Assembly: GCA_006176705.1 (NCBI GenBank)
Contig: QRFJ01000750.1
Coordinates: 124,001 to 188,000, forward strand
Reading direction: 5' to 3'
Length of the DNA stretch: 64,000 nt
Source: Cocos nucifera
Lineage: Eukaryota; Streptophyta; Magnoliopsida; Arecales; Arecaceae
The notes beneath the pieces are model-generated. The model had not been told where the DNA came from. It made no database searches and worked only from the letters and a program-made list of their open reading frames with translations. Of this stretch, positions 1 to 12,388 are shown one piece after another. Position 1 is the first letter of the stretch; each line of letters starts with the position of its first letter. Position numbers and translations under genes: made by a program.

Positions 1-1607
1 ATATTTCTTAAATCAAGTATTTTCAGCACATGGCAGCATTGAACCCCATCAAATTCAAACATTTTGCAGCTGCAAATGGCTGAACCATCTGCAGAGTCAA
101 ATCTAACAAAATGCTCTTTAGTTTTACCCTTGTCGGTAACCACATATTGAGATATTGTCCCAGCCTCACCACAACTACAAACAATACAATTCATTATCAA
201 TTCAAATTCTAACCTAAACATTTCAAAAACTGCAGGAGTGTAAACATTTGCAGCTTGCCACAGTAAGCGCAAAGGAGGTATTCTAGAAGTCCTTTGATTT
301 GCATGATAATCAGCTTGCTGTTCTGCATATCGTTGCTCTTCCAGTAATCTATCATACTGCTTGAAAAAGGACAAAAGATCTGTCTGTAGTTTCAAGTATT
401 CCTTTAGTGCACTGTTCAAGTTTTCCTTTCTTAGCGTATTTGCAATGTCTGCGCAAAATATTTCACGTGCATACACCAAAGCACACTTATCCCTTTCCTC
501 ATATAACTTTTGCAACCATTCATTGTCCTTCAGATCATACTTCTCTAACATTGTTTCCCATGCTGATACAAACTCCTCCTCATCTTCACAATCATACAAA
601 CATCTACTAAAATCTAATGCAAAAGTTTCTGAGCCTTCAAAAACATGACTTAAGTTCTTGATGGCATCTTGGTGGATCTGCCACAAGCATAGGCGATGCA
701 TTGTGCCTGGCCATATAGTAGCTATTACATCACACACTGCCGCACACCTCTCTGTCAAAACTGTTCTTGGTTGTTTTCTGCGCATTGCAGTCTTGAAAGT
801 CTCAAACAACCATTTGAAGGATTCTACGGTTTCATCATATAGTAATGCAGCACCAAAGATAGTGATTTGTTTATGATGATTAACCCCAAAAAATAATGCT
901 AAAGGCCTGTCGTAATCATTTGTTCTGTAAGCTGTGTCAAAACATACTACATCACCAAAGTAGTGATAGTCCATCATAGATTGTGCATCCGCCCAGAAAA
1001 TGTTTGTCAATTGCTCTTCTTCATCAACTTGTATGGAATAAAAAAAAGATGGGTTTTTGCTTTTCATCTTTTGCAGGTATTCGAGCAGAGCTCCTGCATC
1101 ACCATTCTTCATGTCCTTCATTCGCTTTGACCTGAGATAGTTTTTGTAATCAGCAGGAATTAGACTGGTATTTTGATGACCTCCAGGTTGAACCTTCGCT
1201 AAAAGCCTCTGTGACCTTAACATTTGAATATCCAATGGAGCTGCAAGCTGATGATTGTGGTCAGCTACAAATTCACTGACACAGTATTTACCACTAGGAG
1301 TAATTTTTATTGCCATGCATGCAGGACAACCAGTTCTGGTTTCTGGCCGTGGTTTTTTTGCATCATTTGTCACAGCCTTTGGGCGGAATCCTTCTCTTAA
1401 GCACACATAAACTCTTGATCTGGTTACATTTCTTGCAGATTTATCACACCAACCTTTTCTAACACTGAAACCAACAGCTCCAGCATATTTAACATAGAAC
1501 TCTTAAGCCTTATCTTCAATTGCAAACACCATGCCAACCTTTGGCTCCCGTCCCGCATTTGTAGCATCTTCAGCAGGGACAGCTGGCTCTGCTTCCGTCT
1601 TTTCATC
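1..1607 (-). CDS. FRS-type gene exon 3 (FAR1 domain, MULE transposase, SWIM start)
   Basis: One frame (plus-strand codons starting at multiples of 3) is open from 1607 to the window edge except for a TAA at 1503-1505. Domains in order: a FAR1 zinc module from GMVF near 1530 to DHNHQL near 1250, with a CPAC-type cysteine pair; the MULE transposase core from FFYSIQVDE near 1065, through FGDVVCFDT, to HRLCLWQIHQ near 690; and a SWIM finger with CSC at 66-74 and CCH at 30-38. The second acidic position, usually Asp in a TVLTD-type motif, reads Glu (TVLTERC). The stop falls where the family has Tyr (DKA*EFYV), so a TAT/TAC to TAA change is the simplest explanation. The 535 codons are otherwise open, which is unusual for an old pseudogene. 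Confidence 0.85.
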
Positions 1608-4600
1608 CTAACTACTGGAAGTCTAGAAAAATTTAATGATTTCAGAAAAATCAGTTTGCTATGAAATTAACAGCATAAGATGCAAGGTAAAATGTATAAG
1701 GTAACAAAGGAAGAACAGGCAAAGAAATTCCAGTTGATAGTGGTTTGCACAATAAGTCACTTTTATAATTAGTTGTAGATTTTAATATTTACAGACTTCA
1801 AAAGCCATGATATGATCGCACTTTTCCTGTCCGGTTGAAGCCTTGAACATCATTTTATGTAATAACCAAACTGTACCAGTAGCCATGGTTTAAATTAACT
1901 ATATAATATTAATATGAAATTATGAAGCAAACAATACCAGGACATTCATATGCAATATCATATAATGACATGAAACAACTTTACTGATACTTTCATAAAA
2001 AGAATCTTGTTGGGATATTGCAATTTCTCAGAAGAGATCCATATAAACCTAATGGTTGTCTTAAATCAACTGTAAAATAATTGTTCATAATAATTTATGG
2101 TTCTAGATAGAGGTATATCAAGGTTATGTTAGTTTTGAATGAAAATGCAGGTCAAAATACAATAAATAAAAATAGACTTTTATGGATTAGTCCCCATAAT
2201 CTTCTTTATTTGCATATTAATCCTTGTCTTACCTATATTTGTAGTTTAATCCATAAAATCATGTACTTATTGCTTTTATACCACTCATGTTAAGCTAAAT
2301 AAAAGATGAATATTCTAGTTATATTCTTCTAATGGTGTTAATTTCATGTGTTTTGGATAATTTTTTCCCCTAGCTCTCACACTTAATCAATCCTTTAACC
2401 CATGCCCATCAACTATTGGTCTCCTAGCCGCCAAGTGCCAAGTGAGAAGAGAGTAACGCCAGCAAGAAGTGACTAAATCCAAAAGCCGATTAACTGTTAA
2501 GCTAGGGGCATTTTTGTCCTTCTGCAACCCTTGTTAACCTTAACCAGGGTTCAGTCAATGAAATCAAGTGGAAGGACTGATTTATTTAAATGGAGAACTA
2601 CACGGGGAATTTTATATGTAAATATGAAAAGGAAAGGGATTAATATGCAATTATGAAAGTGATAGGGACTAATATGCCCGAACAATAAAATGTTATCTTC
2701 TTTTTAGGATGAAAATAAGATTATTTTGAAGAGAAAAGGCGTAAAAGAGTCAACTTCTTCCGCACTGGATGGATTAATCATTTCACGATTTCAAATATGT
2801 CATGTTTACTGATGATCTTCAAATATATTAGCGATGGCTTTTGCATATTTCTAAAGTTTTAACATAAATATTTGTATAACAAGCCAAATAAAGAAAAGAT
2901 ATTCCTAAATGCTTGTATGATATGATTATTATTTTGCAAATCACCATACATATAATATTTGAAGAAAAGCATTTTGACATCATCACTATCAATTTTTTGT
3001 CATACAACATCAGTTAATTAAAATATGAGTGTTGTTAATTATATTCATTTTAATTACCCTGATAGCATATTTGTCTTTGGCAAAATATCCATCAACATTG
3101 CTTTGACCAAAAAAAGGAAACTCTTAGGCATGCACCCTAGGCTGGACAGCATCCTAGGTGCCCGACTTAGGATCTAAGTGTCTGGGTCACTAAGCGTCTT
3201 TATGGCTGCCCAGGCTTATTACGGTTGAGTGAGGCAAGTGTGAACATTGCTAGGCAGGTAGGATTGTGTTGCCAGGAGAAATGATAAGGTTTTAAAGTAC
3301 CACTTCTCCATGTATTAAGTATCTAACAAAATGAGAGAGAAGCTAAAACAATCGGTGGAGGAATTCTAGGACACTAGCACAGGAGGTAGAAATAGATATT
3401 GTGGTAGCAGCCACAAAATCTATATGCAAGCTATTCCAATACTTCTAACCTTCACCAAGGCTCGAAATACCAGGGATCAATACTGTATCAAGAAAGGATG
3501 GGTACAGTATGCTAGTAGCAAGGATTGTACCGACAAAGGGCCTCAATGGGTACACATAAATATGCCCCAAAAAACCTTGGTATGGCTTCTTTGGTCTCCA
3601 AACTCAAGTTCTGATTTTTTTTTTTTTTTTAAAAAAAAAAAATCATGTTTTCTTACCGAATGCTATATTTTCAGAAGAACTATGATAAAGTCAAGGTTTC
3701 TTCGGTGTGCTAGTCATTAACATGCATAAATATCATATAACTTGCAATCCCAAATACATTTAAAAGAAATACAAATCAAAACTAGAAATTGGAATGAAAG
3801 CAAATAAAGAAAAAAGATCATAACATCATTCGCAATAGTAGCATCTGCAATCCAAAATCATTCAAATTACTGCTACTATCATGAGAATAGGGAGGGTAAT
3901 TAAGTCAGAAGGGCAAATTGAAGGGGTATAGGTGTGTTTTTCCATTCAAAATTTAGGTTAACTTCAGGTCTTGGCTCGAGTAAAATATAAGCATGCCAAA
4001 ATCATTCTGATTATTGATCAAATTTTAGTGGCATATGCCTATCATTAGTACAAACATTATTGTAGATTAGTCTATTTAGTGTGGAAACCATTGTTGCAGC
4101 TTGTCTCTCTTCCTTACTGTTGTTTCCACTTTCAAATAGTCGAAAACAAGAGAATCACCTTGTAACCCACTTCTCAAGAAACACCCAGGTGTATCACTTG
4201 GTTTGAGAGCAGTTCAAGGTCAGTTTAGGGGACAACCGACCTAAATCAACCCCCTCACTACTCAATCCACCTTGATCTAGGCAGTCTGGACATTTTCTGC
4301 CGAAATCAAGCTGCCCCCTACCGGCATTTTTCTTACTCCTAGCCACGATACTGCCTGTGGTATGAGGTGGTTCCACTCAATTTGGACTGAAACAGATTGG
4401 CTTGGCTCATATAAAGAACCAAATCTTGATACTGTACTGGTACTCTATCGGGTCAATAAGGCATCTTTGGGAGATTATTTGGTGAATATATCCTCCAAGA
4501 AATCTATTCCTGCCAAGGTCAAGTTTTAGGACTGGTCAAATGTTAGACCCAACAGGGGATCAGGTTTTGCAAATCATTGAGCATGAGTTAAGGTCCTCTT

Positions 4601-4741
4601 CCACATCCTCAAGCTGCTTCACTATGTCCATCTGCAATATGAAAGTCTCCTTCAACTGCTCCATCTTGGGTTCCCTCTTCCATTGAAAGTTTTGCTAACA
4701 AGTTTTTGCCATGCCTGGAATCAAAAGCTCCAATACCAAAT
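1608..4741. other. AT-rich intronic DNA, mostly unassigned
   Basis: No coding region is supported here. Visible items are a T16-A12 run at 3615-3642, a stretch repeating CCTAGG-like words at 3125-3250, and a gypsy leader-like segment with a primer-binding-site-like sequence just before the LTR at 4742. The remainder looks like decayed, unassigned sequence. Confidence 0.5.
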
Positions 4742-6319
4742 TGTCACGCCCCAAATCCGGAACATAATATGGTACAGCTCACGATAACACGAAGCCTATC
4801 AATTATAACTAGCAAAAATCCATCATAATTAAGATATAAATAAAGATTCAATTACATTATTCATCAATTAATCAAATCAAAATTGGTTCAGAGCATCTAA
4901 ATCCATAATCAAAACTAAATCCATGTTTCAAAAATAATTACAAGTTCATGATCAAACTAAGTTCAGTTACAAAATTTTCAAGCCTCCCCAAACCTGGATC
5001 CTTCGTCGGTCCTAACCTTAATTCTCTGTAAAGGAGAAAGAAAATAAAAAAGGTATGAACTACACTAGTTCAGTAAATAAAACTTACGCTTCCTTACCAG
5101 ATCAAGCATAAGTTTTTCCATGATAATGCAATATTTAGAAAATAGTAGATATTGCAAATACAATATTTCATAGAGTATAACATAAAACAAGTCATAAATC
5201 AATCATGTCATAAATCAATCATGCATGCATAAATCATGAAATTTCACAAATATGATTGGTAAATTATTCTTGTCGTGTGTTCATGTCATGTTTCAAAATT
5301 CTGCTTACAGATATTCGTGCTATGGTCACCTTATACCCGTAATAGGGCCGTAATCATGACATACCAACTATTATAATCCGTTGGTGAGGGCCGTATGCCG
5401 AGCTACTATAACCCACCAGCGACGGCCGTATGCCGAGCTACTATAACCCGCTGGCGATGGCCGTATGCCGAGCTGGCAAGGGCCATGTGCCAAGCTACTA
5501 TAACCCGCTGGCGAGGGCCATACATAACTATCTGAAAGTTTTTGAAATCTTTATATATTTTTCTTAAAATATACATATACTTAAATGGAAAAATATTTAA
5601 ATTCATGATTCATAAATATGATATTTTCATAAAACATATTTATAAAAATAATGATCATAATAAAACATGATTTTCATATCTCATATGCTGATCCATATTT
5701 CATAAAAAATATGAATTTATAACAATAGTTCATTTGCATAAAAAGACATTATAATTTGAAATAAGTAAGGAACATAAGATTCCACTTATCTCGATCATCC
5801 TAAATCTTCAAGCTTCGTTAAAAGAATTAGATAATCCTATTTTCAAATATTAATTCATAATCAATTTTTATTCATTAAATCTAATAAAATTAAATAACAA
5901 TAAAAGAGACGATTGATCAGATGATCAATCCGATAGGCCATCCGAGCACCAAATCGATTCAAGGTCATCTTATCGGAATCAATATGGATCCCTAAAAGAG
6001 AAAGGCATGACTTGCTACTGAAGTCCCTAGAGAGAGAAAATAGAGAGGAGAGAGAATGCAATCATGATTAGGATAATCAAGGATCATATCAGGGTAACTC
6101 AATGTGGGTTAACTGTGATCAGATACTATGAATTTCTGACAAAAATCGGACTGAGATCCAACCTACTGCACGAATTTCAGAGCAATCTTCGATCATCATG
6201 ATTTCATCTTAGATTCGACCTAGGGTTCATGAATCAGATAGAGAGAGAAAAGGAGAGAGAGAGGAGAGAGAAAATTATTTTTTTCTCTTTTTCTTTTTTT
6301 TTTCGAGCCGGGTATTACA
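4742..6319 (-). repeat. 3' LTR of the gag-only gypsy element
   Basis: This 1578-bp LTR starts tgtcacgcccc and ends gtattaca on the plus strand (TG...CA ends). It contains a minisatellite at about 5370-5525 with a unit close to 36 bp built around ctactataacccgctggcga. A purine-rich tail precedes its right end. Confidence 0.85.
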
Positions 6320-6334
6320 TTCTATCCCCCTTAC
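6320..6334 (-). other. Polypurine tract of the gag-only gypsy element
   Basis: On the minus strand the sequence gtaagggggatagaa abuts the 3' LTR. This is the expected position and composition of a plus-strand primer. Confidence 0.7.
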
Positions 6335-6753
6335 AAAAAGTTTCATCCTTGAAACTTGATATATCTTCATTTTCAACTAAGTAAGAATATTTAGTCTTCA
6401 AAATTATCTTTCACCATACTTTCGATATGCAACTTTGATTTAAGCAATGCTTCTAGATCCCATACTTTGAACTATTTTCTATTAATTAACTTCATTCCTT
6501 GAGTCATATTTTTATTTTATATATATATATTATAAGTTCGTCATGAATAACTTTATGATAGAAGTGGCTCATCCAGTTTATAAAGTATACAATTCAAAGA
6601 TATAGTGAACTAGGAAAGAATGAGAAGAGCTATGATCATTAATCATGAAGGCATCTACTTAAGTTTGATTAGACTCGTACTTGTCGCTACGTCATTGCTT
6701 GTCGCAGTACTATGCAGAGTTAAGGCAGATATTCGTGCATTTTCTTTTTGTCC

Positions 6754-7740
6754 TTATTCACTTAAGCCAAAGATTTTAGAGTCATTTGTTTTCTTATTAG
6801 GACATTCTCGTGCCAAATGTCCCCACTTGCCATACTGATAACATGCTCCAAGCTTCTTAAGACAAAGTCCCCCATGATTTTTACCACAATGCTCACAGGT
6901 CTCTGCTCCCTTCTTCTTCTTAGAGTTGTCCTCTAGGTTTTCATGTTGGTCACCATGAGTTTCTATTAGTCTAGATCTCTTCTTATCCTTCCTTTCTTGT
7001 TCCGATCTTTTCATATCTGATTCAACTTTCAAAGCTCGTTCCAGCACATCCTTGTAATTGTTAAATAGGTGAGAGGATCAACGAGACCGAATTTTGTCCT
7101 AGACCGTGCTCAAATCTATTTGCTTTGCTTCTTTTAGACTCTATAAGTTGGGGATAAAATCGACCTAACTCATTGAATTTGTTTGCATATTCTAGTACTG
7201 TCATGTCATCCTTTTGCTTCAAAGCAAAGAACTCATTCTCTTTTACTAATCTCATTGACTCAAGAAAATATTGGTCATAAAATATTTTCTTGAACTCTTC
7301 CCATGCCAACCGGTTCCGTATTCCCATATGCAGTTTTTATTGCAGTCCACCAAAACTCAGTATTTCCTTTTAGCATGGGAATGGCTAGCCTAACCTTCAC
7401 ATCCTCGGGATACTATAATACATCAAGCATCGTTTCTATTTCCCGAATCCAAGTCTCTACAACTAGAGGATCAAGTCCCCTCTTAAATAGTAGTGGGTTG
7501 AGTCTTCTAAACCTCTCATAATGACTTTAAAGATGGCATAGGTCAAAGAGCAACTGGTATCTATTGTTGTTGTTGAATAAGTTGAGCCACCACTTCACAA
7601 ACTCTAGCAATGTCTGCTTGAGTGGCTGGCACACTAGGATCCCGCTCAACCGTCTGGTTGGTATCTCTCGTTGTAGTCCTTCTTGCTCCTCTCCTCCTAG
7701 TGGCAATGTTCGCTAAGTCTTCATTCTAACCATCGCTCAT
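6754..7740 (-). pseudogene. Decayed gypsy gag with CCHC zinc knuckle
   Basis: Gag relic in several frames. The best segments are 7327-7061, with the Gag motif AWEEFKKIFYDQYF and then DDMTVLEYANKFNELGRF, and 7047-6754, a Lys-rich linker followed by CEHCGKNHGG and the zinc knuckle. The second Cys of the knuckle is changed (CYQY where CYQC is expected). An upstream segment near 7560-7510 reads FRRLNPLLFKRG-like. Stops and frameshifts separate the parts. The function, when intact, would be to form the retrotransposon particle and bind its RNA. No protease follows the knuckle. Confidence 0.82.
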
Positions 7741-7937
7741 CATTACCTATCAAAAACACTAGCTTTAATCAGTTTTCTTAAATGAAAATAGGAACTCTAA
7801 GTAAACTCATCTATTCTCATTCAATCAAACATGATCTAACTAAATGAGATCTATTTCCCTATTGCTAAACTTTTAAGATCTACCCATGATCAAACTTATT
7901 GCTAGATATTAAGTTCTACCCATTATCAAATCTATAA

Positions 7938-7948
7938 CTCTGATACCA
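7938..7948 (-). other. Primer-binding site (initiator tRNA-Met type)
   Basis: Minus-strand TGGTATCAGAG lies five bases inside the 5' LTR end at 7954. It matches the usual plant retrotransposon primer-binding site, complementary to the 3' end of initiator tRNA-Met. Confidence 0.82.
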
Positions 7949-7953
7949 TAAAA

Positions 7954-9586
7954 TATCACACCCTAAATCTGGGACATAACACGACCATGCTATCGAGGGG
8001 TACAGCTCATGATAACACGAAACCTATCAATCATAATCAGCAAAAATCCATCATAATTAAGATATAAATAAAGATTCAATTACATTATTCATCAATTAAT
8101 CAAACCAAAATAAGTTCAGAGCATCTAAATTCATAATCAAAACCAAATCCAAGTCTCACAAATAATTACAAGTTCATGATCAAACTAAGTTCAGTTATAA
8201 AATTTCCAAGTCTGCTACGCAGATCCCGAAGCCTGGATCCTTCGTCAGTCCTAACCTTAATTCTCTGTAAAAGAAAAAGAAAATAAAAAGGGTATGAACT
8301 ACACTAGCTCAATAAGTAAAACCTATGCTTCCTTACCGGATCAAGCATAAGTTTTTTCATGATAATATAATATTTAGAAAATAGTAGATATTGCAAATAA
8401 AATATTTTATAGAGTATAACATAAAACAAGTCATAAATCAATCATACATCCATGAATCATGAAATTTTATAAATATGATTTGTAAATCATTCTTGTCATG
8501 TGTTCATGTCATGTTTCAAAATCCTGCTTACAGATATTCATGCTATGGTCATCTTATACCCGTGACAGGGTCGTAATCATGACATACCAATTATTATAAC
8601 CCATTGACGAGGGTCGTATGCCAAGCTACTATAACCCGCTGGTGAGGGCCATATGCCAAGTTACTATAACCCACTGACGAGGGCCATGTGATCCGTTGGT
8701 GAGGGCCATGTGCCGAGCTACTATAACCTGCTGGCGAAGACCGTACATAACTATCTGAAAGTCTTTGAAATCTTTATATCTTTTTTTTAAAATATACATA
8801 TACTTAGATGGAAAAATATTTAAATTCATGGTTCATAAACATGATATTTTCATAAAACAAATTTATAAAAAACAATGATCATAATAAAACATGATTTTCA
8901 TATCTTATATGCTGATCCATATTTTATAAAAAACATGAATTTATGACAACAGTTCATTTATATAAAAAGACATCGTAATTTAAAATAAGTAAGGAACATA
9001 AGATTCCATTTACCTCGATCATCCTAAATCTTCAAGCTTTGTTAGAAGAATTAGATAATCCTATTTTCAAATATTAATTCATAATCAATTTTTATTCATT
9101 AAATTTAATAAAATTAAATAACAATAAAAGAGACGATTGATCGGATGATCAATCCGATGGGCCATCCAAGCACCAAATCAATTCAAAGTCATCTTATCGG
9201 AATCAATATGGATCCCTAAAAGAGAAAGGCATAACTTGATACTGAAGTCCCTAAAGAGAGAAAATAGAGAGGAGAGAGAAAGTAGAGAGAAAAGTGGAAA
9301 GAGAATGCAATCATGATTAGGATAATCAGGGATCATATCAGGATAACTCAATGTGAGTTAACTATAATCATATACTATGAATTTCTGGCAAAAATCAGAC
9401 TGAGATCCGACCTACTACACAAATTTCAGAGCAGTCTTCGGTCATCATGATTTTATCTTAGGTTCGACCTAGGGTTCATGAATCAAATAGAGAGAGAAAG
9501 TAAAGCCTTAGAGAGAGAAAAGGAGAGAGAGGAGAGAGAATTATTTTTTCTCTTTCTTTTTCTTATTTTTTGAGCTGGATATTATA
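7954..9586 (-). repeat. 5' LTR of the gag-only gypsy element
   Basis: This 1633-bp repeat is parallel to 4742-6319 and carries the same internal minisatellite at about 8590-8745. Its ends are mutated (tatcaca instead of tgtcacg; attata instead of attaca). Many substitutions and small indels between the two LTRs indicate an old insertion. Confidence 0.85.
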
Positions 9587-9594
9587 TTCTAAAA

Positions 9595-10880
9595 TGTCAC
9601 GCTTTAAATCCGGAATATAACACGGCCATGCTACCAAGAGGTACCATCCTTGACAACATGAAGCCAACATTCATTTTCTTAAATTAAATAATAGATGCAC
9701 TAGAATAAAGTAATAAAAAGGTTCAAATCAAATTCTTAATTAAACCAAAACTGGTTCAGAACATCTAAATCCAAAATCAAAATCAAGATTCAAATCTCTA
9801 AATTTCAAAAACCTAATACATGTTCATGATCATTTAAAAAAAAACTAAGTGCAACTGTCAAAATTTCCAAGCTTGCTACGCAGAGCCCCAAGCCCGGATT
9901 CCTCATCGAACCTATCCTTAGTTCTCTGTAAAGAAATGAAAAAAAATAAAAAAATGTGAGCTACACTAGCTCAGTAAGTAAAACCTACATTTTCTTATCG
10001 GATCAAGTATAAGTTTCTTCATGTCAATGCAATATTTTGAAAGTAGCTAATATAGCAAATAAAGCATTTCATAGAATATAATATAAATCAGATCATAAAT
10101 CCATCACGCATGCATAATCCATGAAATTTCATAAACATGATTTATAAATCATTCTTTTTCATTTGTTCATGTTATGTTTCAAAATCTTGCTCACTAAGAT
10201 CACTATTGTACCCATGATAGAGCCATATTTCTTAATTGACAGGATTCTTATTTCTTATGCCAACTTGAAACCCGTTGGCGGGGCCATGTTTCTTGTGGAT
10301 GCTAGCTCCGCGATGTCGACTCACCCAAAAGGATTCTTTCATAGCTATATGAGAGCATTTGCAATCCATAAATCTTTTTCTTAAAACATATATATATTTA
10401 GATGGAAAACATTAAAAATTCATGCATTATAAAACATGTCAATTTCATTAAACACATTCATAAAAGCAATGATCATAATAAAATATGATTTTCACACATC
10501 ACATGCTGATCCTTAGTTTATGAAAAACATAAATTTATAACAACAGTTTATTTGCATAAAAAGACATGATAATTTGAAAATAAGGAACGTAAGATTCCAC
10601 TTACCTTGATCGCCCTAAATCTTTAGGCTGTGTCGAACGAATCAGATATTCCTATTTAAAATATTAAATCTTAAATAATTTTTCATTCAATAAATTTAAA
10701 ATAATAAAATAATGGTTGACTAGGTGATCAATCCGATAGACCAGCTGGACACAAACGTGATTCAGGATCAATTTGCCGGAATCGACACCAGTTTTTAGAA
10801 AAAGGAGGTTTTGGCTTGATCTAAGACCTATAGGTCATCTTGGAGAAAGAAAGTGAGTGAAAAGACAGGAAAGAGAAAAC
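9595..10880 (-). repeat. Third, diverged LTR-like block next to the 5' LTR
   Basis: The block starts tgtcacgctttaaatccgg, like the two LTRs, and follows their order of landmarks (tgctacgcagagccc, ttctctgtaaag, acctacatttt, the gcatgcataa region). It is more diverged and lacks most of the minisatellite. Only eight bases (ttctaaaa) separate it from the LTR ending at 9586. Its right boundary is not sharp. Confidence 0.6.
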
Positions 10881-11454
10881 CCCAAAACCCAAAAAATTAC
10901 ATGAGGACTTTCTCTCTCTTTTTCTTTTTCTCTTTTTTTTTCCTGTTTTATTTTCTTTGGCCAAAACAGGGAATGGAAGGGGGAGGGGGTTGGTGCTCGG
11001 GCAGGTCACGGCAGCACAGCCGGAGGTCCGGCAATAGGCGATCGACAGCGATAGTGCAAAGGGTGGCCGGCGGCAGGTTTTTGCCATGCCTAGAATCAAA
11101 AGCTCCAGTACCAAATGGCATGGACCTGCGATATCAAAGAATTAATCAACAAGCCTCCAAATTTAAGAGAAAAAACTTAGGCAATCCTTACCAATGCTTT
11201 AACCCATATAGCTGCCATAATTTATAGACTCTAGAGAACCCTAATAAAATCCTAGTCATAGTGGTAATTGACTCCTATGCAATAACTAATGTATGCCTAA
11301 AAAGGATAATGACATAAAATTTTCAAAATAACAAAAAGTTTCTAAAGGATTTGGACTGTATCATAAAAACTCTTATATATGATTGCTAAACAAATTAAGC
11401 TCATCCCCCTCTTTAGCAGCCCCCTTTCTTCTTCAAAACATCATAAGGTCATCA
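10881..11454. other. Unassigned intronic DNA with a gypsy leader-like segment
   Basis: A pyrimidine-rich run (10910-10960), a GC-rich stretch (10970-11070) and a segment at about 11075-11117 that repeats the 4698-4741 leader with two or three changes. No coding region is supported. Confidence 0.45.
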
Positions 11455-11464
11455 TAGTTAGGAT

Positions 11465-12378
11465 CAAGGTTTTCAGTTCTGGTACTGGTACCCGTTTCGA
11501 TCGGCCAGCAATACGGTCCGATACGGTTCCGTAACAGCTCGGACCGACATGAACCGAAACAAGAAAAGGAATGGGAACTGGGAGAAGAAAAAGAGAGAAA
11601 GAGAGAGAAATAGAGAGAGAGGGAGGAAGATAGAAAAGAGGGAGGGGAAGGCGGCGGAGGGCTCGTCAGACAACCTCCAACTGGCTACCAGATGGTGCAA
11701 TCCACGCGCGCGGTGCCGCGGGCATGAAACAGGGGCGTGCCACTATTTCACGGGTTTTTTTAAAAAAATAAAAACTTAAGTGAAGCTGGTAAATGGTTTA
11801 CCGGCTTCATTGTTTAATAGATTTTTTTTAAAAAAAATTCAAAAAATGAAGCTGACAATCCGATTGCCGGCTTCACTGATTTTAATTTTTTTAAAAAACC
11901 TTTTAAACAGTGAAGCCGATAAATGGTTTGTCGGCTTCACTGTTAATTTTCGTTTTTAAAAAAAGGGCCACGCGTGAACAGGGGCGACAGCCCCTATTCC
12001 ACAACCACGACGCTGCTCGCGCCACTTTTGCTGCCTGGTGGCCACCCAAAGTCCTTCAATGGCCTCTCCGCCGTCCCGTCCTTCCACCTCCGATGGTCTC
12101 CCCCTTCTCTCTCTCTTTCTCGCTTGTTGCAGCAGCCCCATCGGGCGAACCGAGCCGCGGTGGCTTCCACCACCCTCCAACGGCCGCAAAGGGCCACCGT
12201 CGGCTTCCGACGGCTTCCTCCTCTCTCTCCCTCTCCTCCTCTCTCTCTACCTCTATTTTCCTCTGTTTCTTCCTTGGCAATGGCATTTGCCGATTTTCAT
12301 GTCAGAACCGTTCCGATTCCTTGCCGGTCTGGTTCAGCACGCCCCGAACCATCCAGTTCGGGATGGTTCTGAGAGCAC
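11465..12378. mobile_element. MULE-like nonautonomous element (914 bp, 10-bp target duplication)
   Basis: The 10-bp direct repeat TAGTTAGGAT at 11455-11464 and 12379-12388 flanks this segment. A 9-11 bp duplication is typical of Mutator-like elements. The two ends share related words in inverted orientation (cagttctggta and tctcagaaccat; several cggaccg/cggaacgg blocks), but long terminal inverted repeats are absent. Inside are an AG-rich tract, three hairpins and a GC-rich part with no stable coding frame. It may be a non-TIR MULE. Confidence 0.6.
11781..11941. repeat. Three hairpins at about 65-bp spacing
   Basis: Three copies of tgaagc..cggcttca stem-loops start at 11781, 11847 and 11911. 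The third has an 11-bp perfect stem (agtgaagccga/tcggcttcact). They are separated by T/A-rich runs of the tttttttaaaaaaa type. Confidence 0.75.
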
Positions 12379-12388
12379 TAGTTAGGAT

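Larger units (their letters stand above)
4742..9586 (-). mobile_element. Ty3/gypsy gag-only LTR retrotransposon (pol deleted)
   Basis: Two similar long direct repeats flank a 1.6-kb internal region. On the minus strand the order is 5' LTR (9586-7954), primer-binding site TGGTATCAGAG (7948-7938), gag, polypurine tract (6334-6320) and 3' LTR (6319-4742). The internal region is far too short for pol, and no protease, RT or integrase motif is seen. The chromovirus-type Gag with a CCHC knuckle supports Ty3/gypsy. No 5-bp target duplication is evident at 4737-4741 and 9587-9591, which fits recombination with the neighbouring LTR-like block. Confidence 0.82.

Noticed and set aside
361..876. Plus-strand open frames
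   Set aside because: They are the antisense of the FRS transposase exon, whose minus-strand frame carries the family motifs.
3615..3642. T16-A12 palindrome as a regulatory hairpin or terminator
   Set aside because: Homopolymer runs are common in this AT-rich intron and nothing nearby suggests a function.
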